NCBI GenBank assembly: GCA_946886475.1
Contig: CAMPIQ010000024.1
Coordinates: 1-33,365, forward strand
Origin: an uncultured Chitinophagales bacterium
Lineage (GTDB): Bacteria > Bacteroidota > Bacteroidia > Chitinophagales > Chitinophagaceae
Direction: 5' to 3'
DNA length: 33,365 nt
Part shown: piece by piece, positions 16,911-25,852 of the stretch
Layout of the letters: each line of letters starts with the position of its first letter
Position numbering within the stretch: position 1 is the first letter of the stretch
Notes under the pieces: generated by a model
The model's database searches: none
What the model saw: the letters and a program-made list of their open reading frames with translations, nothing else
Told to the model about the DNA's origin: nothing
Made by a program: the position numbers and the translations under genes

Positions 16911-18257
16911 TTATTTAATGTAAGGACTTTGAAATCCCAGTTTTTTCAATCCCGCCTGGATCTCAGGACAACTCATAAATAATTCCCATAACAAAGCGCT
17001 CCGGTAATTTTCCATCATCACAACTATTGGTCCCTGGTCAATGGCCAGGTATTTCTTTGGATACCATCCGGCTGTTTCGCTGAATGCATCGTAGAATCCA
17101 TATGGACCATAAATACTGTCTTTCATATCATCATACCAATGTCTCATGGCCTGCTTCGATTCATTCGGGGTATATGGAAATGAGGACAGGGCCGCAGTAG
17201 GAGAGATCACTCCAAGATCCCTTTTTTCTGAAGGGGCATGTCCGGCATAACCTCTCATGGAATAGCTGGAGGTTAATCCCCAGCTTTCTGGTCCATATCC
17301 TTTGAAATTATTTGGATTGGTAACGCACCACTGGTAATTGATGAGTGCCTGGTTTTTATTTTCTTCCCAATAATCGGCATACTGGTCTTTTAATCCTCTC
17401 GGATCGAGGCCGAGGTAAGAATAATGTGCCCAGAATAAGGGGCCGCCATTTGGAGCATCACCCTGATGGTTTAACTGTAACCTGTAACCGAATTTTACTG
17501 TAGTATCGCGGATCTTTCCATTTTGTGCCCAGCCTTCGTGATATACTTCAGCAGGAACGCCATGTGTTGGAGAAGAAGCGGCAAGCACATACATGATCAG
17601 GCATTCATTATAACCGCGAACTGGAAAATTCATTTCCCATCCAAAATTGGGACTCCAGTGCCAGTACAATACATTCTTACCATTGCGGTACCAGTTGAAA
17701 TCCACTTCTTTCCACAGTGTATCCACTCTTGCTGCCAGTGCTTTTTCTCTTGCATTGCCATCTTTAAAATATTGCCTTACACAAAGCAATCCCTGGATCA
17801 TAAAGGATGACTCAACAAGGTCGCCGCCATCGTCTTTCCGGCTGAATGGTTTTACTTTTCCTGTTTCACCATTCCACCAGTGTGGCCATGCACCATGAAA
17901 ACGGTCGGCCGTTTCCAGAAATTTTACAATGCGTTCGAGTCTTTCAATACCCTGCTCCCTGGTAATGAACTTCCTTTCCATGCCAACCAGTATGGCCATT
18001 ACACCAAAGCCACCACCACCGCTGGTTACAATATGTTTATCATTTTGCGGATACACATTATCTACATGATATCTTTCTCTTGCCAGTCCGCTGTTTGGTT
18101 CGGCTCCATCCCAGAAATAATTGAATGTTTTTCTTTGCACGTCTTCAAATATTCCACGGTCCTTAACATCAGTGAGCACCTTTTCGGGTAATTTATTTGT
18201 GGGACCACAACTAACAACAAGAAAACAAATTGCTAAAGGTGTATGAAAATATCTCAT
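16911..18257 (-). CDS. GH144-like endo-beta-1,2-glucanase, short form, lipoprotein
   Basis: A 448-residue protein with lipobox VVSC (C17). It has the alpha-barrel 'glucoamylase-like' fold signatures of GH144: FNYFWDGAEPNSGLARER, TSGGGGFGVMAI, GGDLVESSFMIQGLL, YWHWSPNFGWEMN, RGYNECLIMYVLAASSPTH, and LAIDQGPIVVMMENYRS near the end. As I recall the Chitinophaga enzyme, its key acidic residues are D139, E142 and E211; here D146, E149 and E218 have the same spacing. The predicted reaction is endo-cleavage of beta-1,2-glucan to short sophoro-oligosaccharides at the cell envelope. It directly follows the longer paralogue with a 12-base gap, so it probably arose by tandem duplication. PF10091 proteins of other specificity remain possible. 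Confidence 0.85.
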   Translation of the reverse strand: MRYFHTPLAICFLVVSCGPTNKLPEKVLTDVKDRGIFEDVQRKTFNYFWDGAEPNSGLARERYHVDNVYPQNDKHIVTSGGGGFGVMAILVGMERKFITREQGIERLERIVKFLETADRFHGAWPHWWNGETGKVKPFSRKDDGGDLVESSFMIQGLLCVRQYFKDGNAREKALAARVDTLWKEVDFNWYRNGKNVLYWHWSPNFGWEMNFPVRGYNECLIMYVLAASSPTHGVPAEVYHEGWAQNGKIRDTTVKFGYRLQLNHQGDAPNGGPLFWAHYSYLGLDPRGLKDQYADYWEENKNQALINYQWCVTNPNNFKGYGPESWGLTSSYSMRGYAGHAPSEKRDLGVISPTAALSSFPYTPNESKQAMRHWYDDMKDSIYGPYGFYDAFSETAGWYPKKYLAIDQGPIVVMMENYRSALLWELFMSCPEIQAGLKKLGFQSPYIK

Positions 18258-18269
18258 GCTGTTATTTTT

Positions 18270-19943
18270 TTATAAATGAGGGCTTTGAAACCCGAGGTTC
18301 TGCATACCATTTTTTACTTCCGGGCAACTCATAAATAAATTCCAGAGTAATCCGCTCCTGTAATTTTCCATCATTACAATGATGGGTCCCTGGTCAATGG
18401 CCAGGTAGGAACTGGCAAACCAGGTCTCCTTCAAACTAAAGGCATCCTTAAATCCATACGCTCCCCATAACTTGTCGCCCAGTTTATAATAAAAGAATTT
18501 TAATGCTTTCATTGATTCAACAGGTGTGTATGGAAAAGAGGATAAGGCGGCAGTAGGCGCTATCACACCTCTGTCATTGGTGGGAGAGCTGGCCGTATAT
18601 CCGTTTGGTATATCACTTGCCGTGAGTCCCCAGCATTGGTCGCTGTATCCGAAATGACCTGCGGGATTGGCCTTGCAATATTCATAATTGATCCGGGTAT
18701 GATTGGTGTTTTGCGTTTCGTAACTGGCGTATGCATCTGTAAGATCATTTGGATTGATGCCAAGGAAAGAATAATGTGCAAAGAACAGCGGTCCACCAAG
18801 TTGCGGCCCCAGGGGCAACTGAATTCCATAATAAGTATTGCCATTGGCCATGGCGCCGTTTCTGGCCCATCCATTATCATAAACAACTTTAGGTATGGAA
18901 TGGGTAGGAGAGGAAGCTGCCAGCACATAAGTAATGAGACATTCATTCCAGCCACGGATCTGCATATTCATTTCCCAATTGTAGTTGGGACTCCAATGCC
19001 AGTATAAAACGTTTTCATTGTTCTTTCTGAACCAGTTCCATTCCACTGCCTGCCAGATGCTGTTGATATCATTTCTTAAAGTGGTTTCAGCAGCATCTGT
19101 ACCATTGAAATATTGTCTGGCACAAAGCAGGCCCTGTATCAGGTAGGAGGTTTCAACAAGGTCTGCTCCATTATCTTTTGTGCTGAAGGGAATGGCTGCA
19201 CCTGTAGTTCCATTCAGCCAGTGTGAATAAGCACCATGAAAGGTTTGTGCATTATTTTTTAAAAAATGAACAATGGTCTGCATCCTTGAAAGTCCCTGTT
19301 GACGTGTAATGAAGTTCCGGTGTATGCCTGTAATGATGGCCATGATGCCAAAACCTGAACCACCGGAGGTTACGGTTTCACCCGATGTATTTCTTTCTCT
19401 TGCCAGTCCGCTTACCGGATGGCCAAAATCCCAGAAATATTTAAAGGTCTGCTCCTGCACTCTGGTAAGCAGTGCCTCATCATCGATCACGGGAAACTTA
19501 TCTGTTGAATCGATCCTGGTGATAAGGTCGATATTAATATTATTCTGAAGCGGCCCGCCTTCTTTTGATTTCAATGAAGTGGAAACCGAAACGGTGTATT
19601 GTGTAAGCGGTTGAAGTGATGAAGATGGCTGAATAACGATAGTGCTGTCGTTATTTTCCATTGCATGGGTGTAATTAATGTTGCCACCGGATTTTAACCG
19701 GAATGTAATGGCATTGTTCACCGAAGCCTGGTTGACCGGCTTTGAAAATGAAAATTTTATTACGGGATGATACGATGAATTATAATAGGTGAAACCATTA
19801 AAAGCACCATCTACTTTTAATGCCATAAAGCTAAATGAAGCAGGAGGGGGAGGCGGTGGTGGCGGAGTGCTGCCTCCATTCTTTTTACAGGAAGATATTA
19901 TGAACAGACAACAGCAACAAAACAGGAAATGTAAAGTCTTCAT
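18270..19943 (-). CDS. GH144-like endo-beta-1,2-glucanase with N-terminal Ig-like domain, lipoprotein
   Basis: A 557-residue protein. The lipobox is ISSC (C19); a linker with eight consecutive prolines follows (P27-P34). Residues about 37-145 form an Ig-like domain (IKFSFSKPV ... LQPLTQYTVSVS) like those in SbsA/Big_5 families. The catalytic domain from about 155 parallels the downstream paralogue, with GADLVETSYLIQGLL (D261, E264) and RGWNECLITY (E334), consistent with GH144 acidic residues. The proline linker and Ig domain probably hold the enzyme away from the outer membrane, which suggests that it makes the first cut on polymer while the short paralogue works on fragments. It is the first enzyme gene after the hairpin at 19989-20019, so its expression may be set by read-through. 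Confidence 0.85.
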   Translation of the reverse strand: MKTLHFLFCCCCLFIISSCKKNGGSTPPPPPPPPASFSFMALKVDGAFNGFTYYNSSYHPVIKFSFSKPVNQASVNNAITFRLKSGGNINYTHAMENNDSTIVIQPSSSLQPLTQYTVSVSTSLKSKEGGPLQNNINIDLITRIDSTDKFPVIDDEALLTRVQEQTFKYFWDFGHPVSGLARERNTSGETVTSGGSGFGIMAIITGIHRNFITRQQGLSRMQTIVHFLKNNAQTFHGAYSHWLNGTTGAAIPFSTKDNGADLVETSYLIQGLLCARQYFNGTDAAETTLRNDINSIWQAVEWNWFRKNNENVLYWHWSPNYNWEMNMQIRGWNECLITYVLAASSPTHSIPKVVYDNGWARNGAMANGNTYYGIQLPLGPQLGGPLFFAHYSFLGINPNDLTDAYASYETQNTNHTRINYEYCKANPAGHFGYSDQCWGLTASDIPNGYTASSPTNDRGVIAPTAALSSFPYTPVESMKALKFFYYKLGDKLWGAYGFKDAFSLKETWFASSYLAIDQGPIIVMMENYRSGLLWNLFMSCPEVKNGMQNLGFQSPHL

Positions 19944-19988
19944 GTAAATAATTTCGTAAACAGGGTGAACTAAAACAAGGGAGAAAAT

Positions 19989-20019
19989 AAAGGGCTGCCA
20001 TCTTGAATGGCAACCCTTA
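19989..20019 (-). terminator. intrinsic terminator or attenuator after the LamG lipoprotein gene
   Basis: The arms 19989-20001 and 20007-20019 pair over 13 positions (core GGGUUGCCAU / AUGGCAGCCC on the minus strand, including one G-U pair) with a 5-base loop. On the minus strand it is followed by a U-rich run (UUUAUUUUCU). The plus strand would have a C-A mismatch, which favours the minus direction. It lies 14 bases after the LamG gene stop and would separate the sigma-FecR-SusCD block from the enzyme block. Confidence 0.8.
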
Positions 20020-20032
20020 AAAAAGAAAATTA

Positions 20033-20893
20033 TTATCTGCCCAGCGCTTCTAATTTATATAGAGAATTGATCTCTGTGTCTGACAAAGGCATATTAAAGA
20101 TCCTGAATTCATCAAGCAATCCGGTATAGTTCAACATCCAGCCATCAGGATTATTCCATGGTGTACCAAGATGTTGTTGAAATCCGCCGATGATCAGTTT
20201 TGATACATCGGTAAAATTCAATGGTCCTAATGGATTACCGCCACTTGTTCTGTCGGTAATGTTCGCCGGCAATGATCTTTTCAGGCCATTGAGATACACA
20301 TTGAATTTGGATGTTGTGGCATTGTAGGTAAATGCAAGGTGTTTCCATCCGCCATACATGGAAGGCAGCCTGTTGTTCCCGGTTAATTCAGCCCACTGAC
20401 CATTAAAATGAAATTTCACCAGCATGGAATCAGTAGGTCCGTTATTTCCTTCGATCAGCATGAACATATTACCCCAGAAATCACTGGTTCGGGGAAGCAT
20501 GAAAACGGACTGGGCGCCACCATCATGCTTATCGGTATTGATCCACATGGTAATGGTGAAACTCTCCAGATCAGTAATGTTTGTGCCGGGTGTTGGATAA
20601 GAAACAAAACCATTGGCTGATCCTTTTAAAGCCTGTCCTTTACGGCCGGCTGTGAATGTAACATTGGTAGCTGTGCCATTGAGGTTATTTACACTGTCAA
20701 TAACACTACCATCAAACGACCATTTAGCTACCAGTGCACCGGGAGCAATTTCGCTCGAACTGGTATAGCCGCCAATGGGCCTGATGGGTTTATAATCATT
20801 GATCCCATCCTTATCAGTACAGGAAAATAAAGTTGTGCTCAGGAGCAATCCTGCTGCACAGAGCTTCCAGAAATTTTTATTTGATAATTGCAT
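20033..20893 (-). CDS. LamG/concanavalin-like domain lipoprotein, putative surface glycan-binding protein
   Basis: A 286-residue protein with lipobox LFSC (C25), followed by the acidic stretch TDKDGIND, which may favour surface display. Residues 50-280 form one Laminin_G_3-type jelly roll: LVAKWSFDGSVIDSVN, SFTITMWINTD, GWKHLAFTYN, VYLNGLKRS, and GLLDEFRIFNMPLSDTEI. No catalytic residues are apparent. It occupies the SusE/SusF position directly behind SusD with a 20-base gap, so a role in capturing polysaccharide at the cell surface is likely. The ligand is unknown; if the PUL assignment is right it would be beta-1,2-glucan. Confidence 0.8.
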   Translation of the reverse strand: MQLSNKNFWKLCAAGLLLSTTLFSCTDKDGINDYKPIRPIGGYTSSSEIAPGALVAKWSFDGSVIDSVNNLNGTATNVTFTAGRKGQALKGSANGFVSYPTPGTNITDLESFTITMWINTDKHDGGAQSVFMLPRTSDFWGNMFMLIEGNNGPTDSMLVKFHFNGQWAELTGNNRLPSMYGGWKHLAFTYNATTSKFNVYLNGLKRSLPANITDRTSGGNPLGPLNFTDVSKLIIGGFQQHLGTPWNNPDGWMLNYTGLLDEFRIFNMPLSDTEINSLYKLEALGR

Positions 20894-20913
20894 AAAACTT
20901 TTTTTAGTAGTTA

Positions 20914-22398
20914 TTAATAACCCGGGTTTTGGGTCAGTACGCCTGCACTCAGATCGATCTGATTCTGAGGTATCGGCATCAGCTCATTTTTACCAGCCTG
21001 GAATCCTTTAGGACCAAAAACAAGCGCACCGCGGCCCTGCCTGATCACATCAAAGAAGCGGTCGAACTCCATAGCCAGTTCCACTCTTCTTTCATGCCAT
21101 ATGGCTTCACGCAATTGTACTTTATCATTGGTAGTAACATCTGGAAGAATAGCGTTATTGCCACCTCTTGCTCTTGCTCTTACTGCATTCAATGAAGTTT
21201 TTGCCTGGGCGGGATTATTTAATTCATTGGCTGCTTCAGCATTCATCAGCAACACTTCGGCATAACGGATCACCCGGATATTCTGGTCTGCACCTTCTGT
21301 AAATCCTGACTGCCAGTAAGTGGAAGGCACATATGATTTCTGGTTATATCTTGGATTGTCACCTGTTGGCGGAACCACATCACCCTGCGGAGTTGTTTCA
21401 CCCCTGAAAATGATGGTGGCATCTCTTCTTGGATCATCAGCTTCAAATGCATTTACCAGTTCAATAGTTGGAACATGGAAACCCCATCCGCCCCAATTGA
21501 TGCCTCTTACACCCTGTACCTGTGAGTACTGGCTGTTGGTAGCACCGGGGATGCTTGGTAACTTCTGTGCCTGGATCTCAAAAATAGATTCCTGGTTATT
21601 TTCATTTGGGATCCTGAATGTTCCTTCAAAGCTGGGGAACAAAGAATAACCCATTCCCATTACCTGGTTTGTTTTGGCCAGAACATCAGCCCATTTTTGC
21701 TGGTACATGGCCACCTTTGCATGCAGGGCAAGAGCGGCACCTTTTGTAGCGCGGCCCACATCTGCAGGGCCATAGGTTTGCGGCAATACGGCTGCTGCAT
21801 CAGTCAGGTCATTTTCAATGGCTGCATACACTTCTTCTTTTGAAGACCTTGGAAGATTGAATTCTTCCGGATTGGCAGGAAGATTCAACCGCAGCGGTAC
21901 ACCGCCAAAGGCACGCACCAGTCTGAAATAATTATAAGCGCGTATAAATTTGGCTTCTGCTATGTAACGTGATTTTAAGGTTGCATCCATTTCAATATCA
22001 GGAATATTGTCAATGATCTGATTGGCAAGGTTGATACTTCTGTATTGTCCAAGCCAGAAATCATTTACCTGACCTTCGGTGGAGGTATGTGTGAAATTAT
22101 CGAAGTTGTTCATGAAGGTTGCATCGCCCGGACTGCTTCCTTTTTCCACTTCATCTGAACCCATGCTTTCAATGGCAATAGGAGCAAAGGCCACCATTTC
22201 CCAGGAACGGAGGTTGGCGTACATGGCATTTACGGCTTGTGTAGCATCCTCCTGAGTTTTCCAGAACGCCTGGCCGGGTTGCTGGGCCTGTGGCGGAACA
22301 TCGAGAAAAGACTTTTTACAGCCTGTTTGGGCTACAAGTGCAATTCCTAAAACAACTGCAGAAGCATTTTTTAAGAATTGTAGTCTGTATGATTTCAT
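20914..22398 (-). CDS. SusD/RagB-family outer-membrane substrate-binding lipoprotein
   Basis: A 494-residue protein with lipobox QTGC (C27). The N-terminal SusD-like part has CKKSFLDVPPQ and the TPR-type helices (AFWKTQEDATQAVNAMYANL; AEAKFIRAYNYFRLVRAFGGVPL). The C-terminal SusD/RagB domain includes IRVIRYAEVLLMNAEAANELN, WHERRVELAMEFDRFFDVIRQG and the closing ELMPIPQNQIDLS. It forms the lid of the SusC transporter encoded 19 bases upstream. The substrate cannot be read from sequence. Confidence 0.95.
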   Translation of the reverse strand: MKSYRLQFLKNASAVVLGIALVAQTGCKKSFLDVPPQAQQPGQAFWKTQEDATQAVNAMYANLRSWEMVAFAPIAIESMGSDEVEKGSSPGDATFMNNFDNFTHTSTEGQVNDFWLGQYRSINLANQIIDNIPDIEMDATLKSRYIAEAKFIRAYNYFRLVRAFGGVPLRLNLPANPEEFNLPRSSKEEVYAAIENDLTDAAAVLPQTYGPADVGRATKGAALALHAKVAMYQQKWADVLAKTNQVMGMGYSLFPSFEGTFRIPNENNQESIFEIQAQKLPSIPGATNSQYSQVQGVRGINWGGWGFHVPTIELVNAFEADDPRRDATIIFRGETTPQGDVVPPTGDNPRYNQKSYVPSTYWQSGFTEGADQNIRVIRYAEVLLMNAEAANELNNPAQAKTSLNAVRARARGGNNAILPDVTTNDKVQLREAIWHERRVELAMEFDRFFDVIRQGRGALVFGPKGFQAGKNELMPIPQNQIDLSAGVLTQNPGY

Positions 22399-22417
22399 AA
22401 AAATTATTTTTCAATGA

Positions 22418-25400
22418 TTAAAAACTAACGTTAACACCGAAATTGTAAGTAGCCGATAAAGGATAAATACCATTATCGATTCCTGCATTGATCGGACTTC
22501 CACCACTCACCTCAGGAGTAAATCCGGTGTAATTAAAGAAATTCAAAGCATTTTGGGCATTCAGGTAAAAACGCACCCTGCTCATGCTCCAGCGCGATGT
22601 AACAGACGTTGGAAGGGTATATCCAAGTTGCACGTTCCTGATCCTGAAATAACTTCCGTCCTCCACATACCATGAATTGGGAATGTAATTGGTGCCGCCA
22701 CCAATATTTGCTGAAGGATATTCAGCTGAGGTGCCTGCACCATGCCAGCGGTTGTCAAAAAAGTCCTTGCTGAAATTCTCTGAACCAAAACGAAGTCCTT
22801 TATTGGCATTGTACACTTCAACTCCTGCAACCCCCTGGAGGTCTAATGTGAGGTCGAACTGCCTGTAGGTAAAATTGGTATTTAATCCATAGGTGTATTT
22901 TGGATTTGGATTTCCAAGTACAACCCTGTCTTTGGCATCAATCACATTATCCTTATTGGTATCAACATACCTGAAATCGCCTGGTTTGGCATTGGGTTGT
23001 GAAGAACCGGATATCTCAGCCTGATTTTGAAAGATACCGCTTACCATCAAACCATAGAACTGGCCAATGGGCTGCCCTGCAATGGTACGGGTGCTTAACT
23101 GTCCGCCAGTTGCTGCAGCGCCTCCGCCATAGATGGGATTATTTCCGGTTACCACAGAAAGTACTTTATTTTCATTCACACTAAAGTTCCCGTTGATGTT
23201 ATAATTGAAATGGGTATTGATATTATCGGTCCATCCCAGTGTAAATTCCCAGCCTGTATTTTCAAAATCAGCCTGGTTGCCACGAATGGAACTTCCTGCC
23301 AGACCTAATGAGCCAATCACCGGAATATCAAAAATGGCCTGTTCTGTTTTTCTGTTGTACCAGTCGATCTCAAAATGAAGACGCCTGTTCATTAAATTTC
23401 CTTCCAGTCCAATATCAGTACCAACGCCTCTTTCCCAATAGATCACAGGAGGAACTATACTGGTGATGCTCGCGCCCGGAGCCGGTTGTCCTCCAAAAAT
23501 GGCGGTGAAACCTGCCTTGCGGTCCACTAATTGAACGGCGAGGTTGGCTGGAACTGCAGCATTACCCACCTTACCCCAGCTTCCTCTTAATTTTAAATAA
23601 TCGAATGTATTCTGGTTGGCCATGAAGTTTTCATCTGAGATCACCCATCCTGCACCTATTGAAGGGAAATAACCCCAGCGTTCATCACCAATGAACTTAG
23701 ATGAACCGTCTGCTCTTAAAGAAGCGGTTACCATATAACGGTTCATGAATGAATAATTCAGTCTTCCGAAATAAGATGCATAGGTAGCCAGGTCGCCACG
23801 GTCGGTAACCGTTCTGGGATTGGTAGTGGTATTTGGCCCGAGGCTTAAATAAAGATCTCCATCACTTGTTCTGGGAACATTATCTGCCGTAGCGCTGATG
23901 TTATAAGATTTATAACGCTGGGCAGACTGTCCTAAAAGGAATTTGAAGCCATGATCACCAAAATCCTTATCAAACGTGAGTGTGTTTTCCAGTATCCAGT
24001 TACGTACCTGCGCTCTTGATACAGAAAGTTTGCTGATATTATTGAACTGGATTGTGTTTCCCTGTGCGGAAGTATAAACCGGATTATAATTCAGCACTTC
24101 CCCTTCACCAAATTCACCTCCAAAGCTGGAACGGAAATTCAGGTTTCTGTGAATCCTGACCTCTCCAAAAATATTTCCTGTGGCCCTGTAGTTCCTTGAA
24201 TTCTGGTCAAAGAAATCAAGTTGTATCTGCGGGTTATTGGTGGAGCTTCCAATTGGATAATCTGCAGGATCTCCATAAGATCCATCATCGTAGCGTACCG
24301 GAACAACGGGAGCTGCAGTAAAGGCCTTGTAAAATAATCCACCCGGAATATCATCCGATTTGCTGCCTTCCAGTACCGCTGTGTATCCCAATTTCAGGAA
24401 GCTGGCCACCTGGAAGTCGTTTTGCAATCTTGCTGTAACGCGGTCATAAACATGACCTTCAACAATGCCTTCCTGTTTTAGATATCCAAGAGAGAAATTG
24501 AACGTTGATCTTTCGCTTCCTCCACCAATGGAAATGTGGTGATTGGTGATCAGTGCATTTCTTAAGATCACATCAAACCAGTTGGTACCTTCTCCAAAAG
24601 CATTGGCATCAGGAAAAGGTGCAGTGTTGCCATTGGCTACATTCATTTCATTTATAAGCGTTGCATATTCGGTGGCATTGGCCATTTCTACCTGGTTGGT
24701 CACGCGTTGAACACCTACATAGCCATTATAGTTTACAGTTGTTTTACCACGTCCTTTTTTTGTTGTGATCAGCACCACACCATTGGCCGCCCTTACCCCA
24801 TAGATGGCTTCACTGGAAGCATCTTTCAATACACTCAGTGTTTCAATGTCGGCAGGGTTTAAAAAACTGATATCATCAAACCATACACCATCAACAACAT
24901 ACAATGGATTAGGGTTGCCATACACACTTCCTACACCCCTGATACGGATCTGGGGTGAAGCCCCCGGCGCACCTGAATTGGTGATCTGTACACCCGCCAG
25001 TTTACCCTGCAGGGCACTGATTGGATTTACCGAAGCCTGTTTGGCAATCTCTTCTCCTTTCAATTGTCCGATTGAACCGGTTACATCAATTTTTCGCTGG
25101 GTGCCATAACCCACGATCACTATATTATCCATTTGTGAAGCAGAACTTTGCATGGAGATATTGATGCTTGTTCTGTTTCCCACGGTCACTTCCTGCGAAG
25201 CATAACCAATATAACTAAATACGAGAACCGCATTTTCATCTGGTACCAGGATGGAAAAATTTCCTCCTGCATCAGTGGTTGTTCCGGTACTGGAGCCCCG
25301 GATGGATACAGAAACCCCTTGCAGGGCTTCTCCATTTACACCTGTTACTTTTCCGGTTACCCGTATATCCCGGATCTCAAAATTGATATCGTTTCCCGCC

Positions 25401-25753
25401 TTTAAAACAATAAGGTTATTGTTTAGAATGCGGTAAGCGATGCCATTTTCCGCCAGTATCTTCTGAAGTACAGCATTGATATCTGCATCTTTTACATTCA
25501 GGTCGATCTTTGGTTTGTTGGCAATTACGGATTCATTATAAACAAAATGATATTCACTTTTCTTTTCTATGATAGATAAGGCCTTTTTCAGGTTGGCAGA
25601 TTGAATATTCACCGTGATCTTATCCTGCGAATAGGTTTTTGCCGAAACCTGCAGGCAGGTAAGCAATAGGAACAGGCAGGTAAGCTTCATCATCCTTATC
25701 TCCTTTAGATAAAAGAGTTGTTTGATACTTGCAGTTTCATTTTCTCTTTTCAT
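22418..25753 (-). CDS. SusC/RagA TonB-dependent outer-membrane transporter with STN signalling domain
   Basis: A 1111-residue protein. The signal peptide lies at about residues 22-38, after a 20-residue N-terminal extension common in SusC proteins of this group; starts at residue 21 or 22 are also possible. Domains in order: STN (47-118, ITVNIQSANLKKALSII ... ILNNNLIVLK), carboxypeptidase-regulatory-like beta-sandwich (about 130-205), TonB-box region DNIVIVGYGTQ, plug (218-330, with YVVDGV and LKDASSEAIYGVRAANGVVLITTKKG), then the barrel ending in the hydrophobic NFGVNVSF. The STN domain contacts FecR-type anti-sigma factors, which matches the neighbouring FecR/ECF pair. It imports oligosaccharides together with SusD and reports substrate to FecR. 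Confidence 0.95.
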   Translation of the reverse strand: MKRENETASIKQLFYLKEIRMMKLTCLFLLLTCLQVSAKTYSQDKITVNIQSANLKKALSIIEKKSEYHFVYNESVIANKPKIDLNVKDADINAVLQKILAENGIAYRILNNNLIVLKAGNDINFEIRDIRVTGKVTGVNGEALQGVSVSIRGSSTGTTTDAGGNFSILVPDENAVLVFSYIGYASQEVTVGNRTSINISMQSSASQMDNIVIVGYGTQRKIDVTGSIGQLKGEEIAKQASVNPISALQGKLAGVQITNSGAPGASPQIRIRGVGSVYGNPNPLYVVDGVWFDDISFLNPADIETLSVLKDASSEAIYGVRAANGVVLITTKKGRGKTTVNYNGYVGVQRVTNQVEMANATEYATLINEMNVANGNTAPFPDANAFGEGTNWFDVILRNALITNHHISIGGGSERSTFNFSLGYLKQEGIVEGHVYDRVTARLQNDFQVASFLKLGYTAVLEGSKSDDIPGGLFYKAFTAAPVVPVRYDDGSYGDPADYPIGSSTNNPQIQLDFFDQNSRNYRATGNIFGEVRIHRNLNFRSSFGGEFGEGEVLNYNPVYTSAQGNTIQFNNISKLSVSRAQVRNWILENTLTFDKDFGDHGFKFLLGQSAQRYKSYNISATADNVPRTSDGDLYLSLGPNTTTNPRTVTDRGDLATYASYFGRLNYSFMNRYMVTASLRADGSSKFIGDERWGYFPSIGAGWVISDENFMANQNTFDYLKLRGSWGKVGNAAVPANLAVQLVDRKAGFTAIFGGQPAPGASITSIVPPVIYWERGVGTDIGLEGNLMNRRLHFEIDWYNRKTEQAIFDIPVIGSLGLAGSSIRGNQADFENTGWEFTLGWTDNINTHFNYNINGNFSVNENKVLSVVTGNNPIYGGGAAATGGQLSTRTIAGQPIGQFYGLMVSGIFQNQAEISGSSQPNAKPGDFRYVDTNKDNVIDAKDRVVLGNPNPKYTYGLNTNFTYRQFDLTLDLQGVAGVEVYNANKGLRFGSENFSKDFFDNRWHGAGTSAEYPSANIGGGTNYIPNSWYVEDGSYFRIRNVQLGYTLPTSVTSRWSMSRVRFYLNAQNALNFFNYTGFTPEVSGGSPINAGIDNGIYPLSATYNFGVNVSF

Positions 25754-25852
25754 TTGTGTCTGTTATGTGGTTAATAATGGAAAACATTTTAAATAGTTAG
25801 TTTTTCAAAAGCTGGTTTTAAGAAGTATTGACATACATAGGTTAACGCTGTT

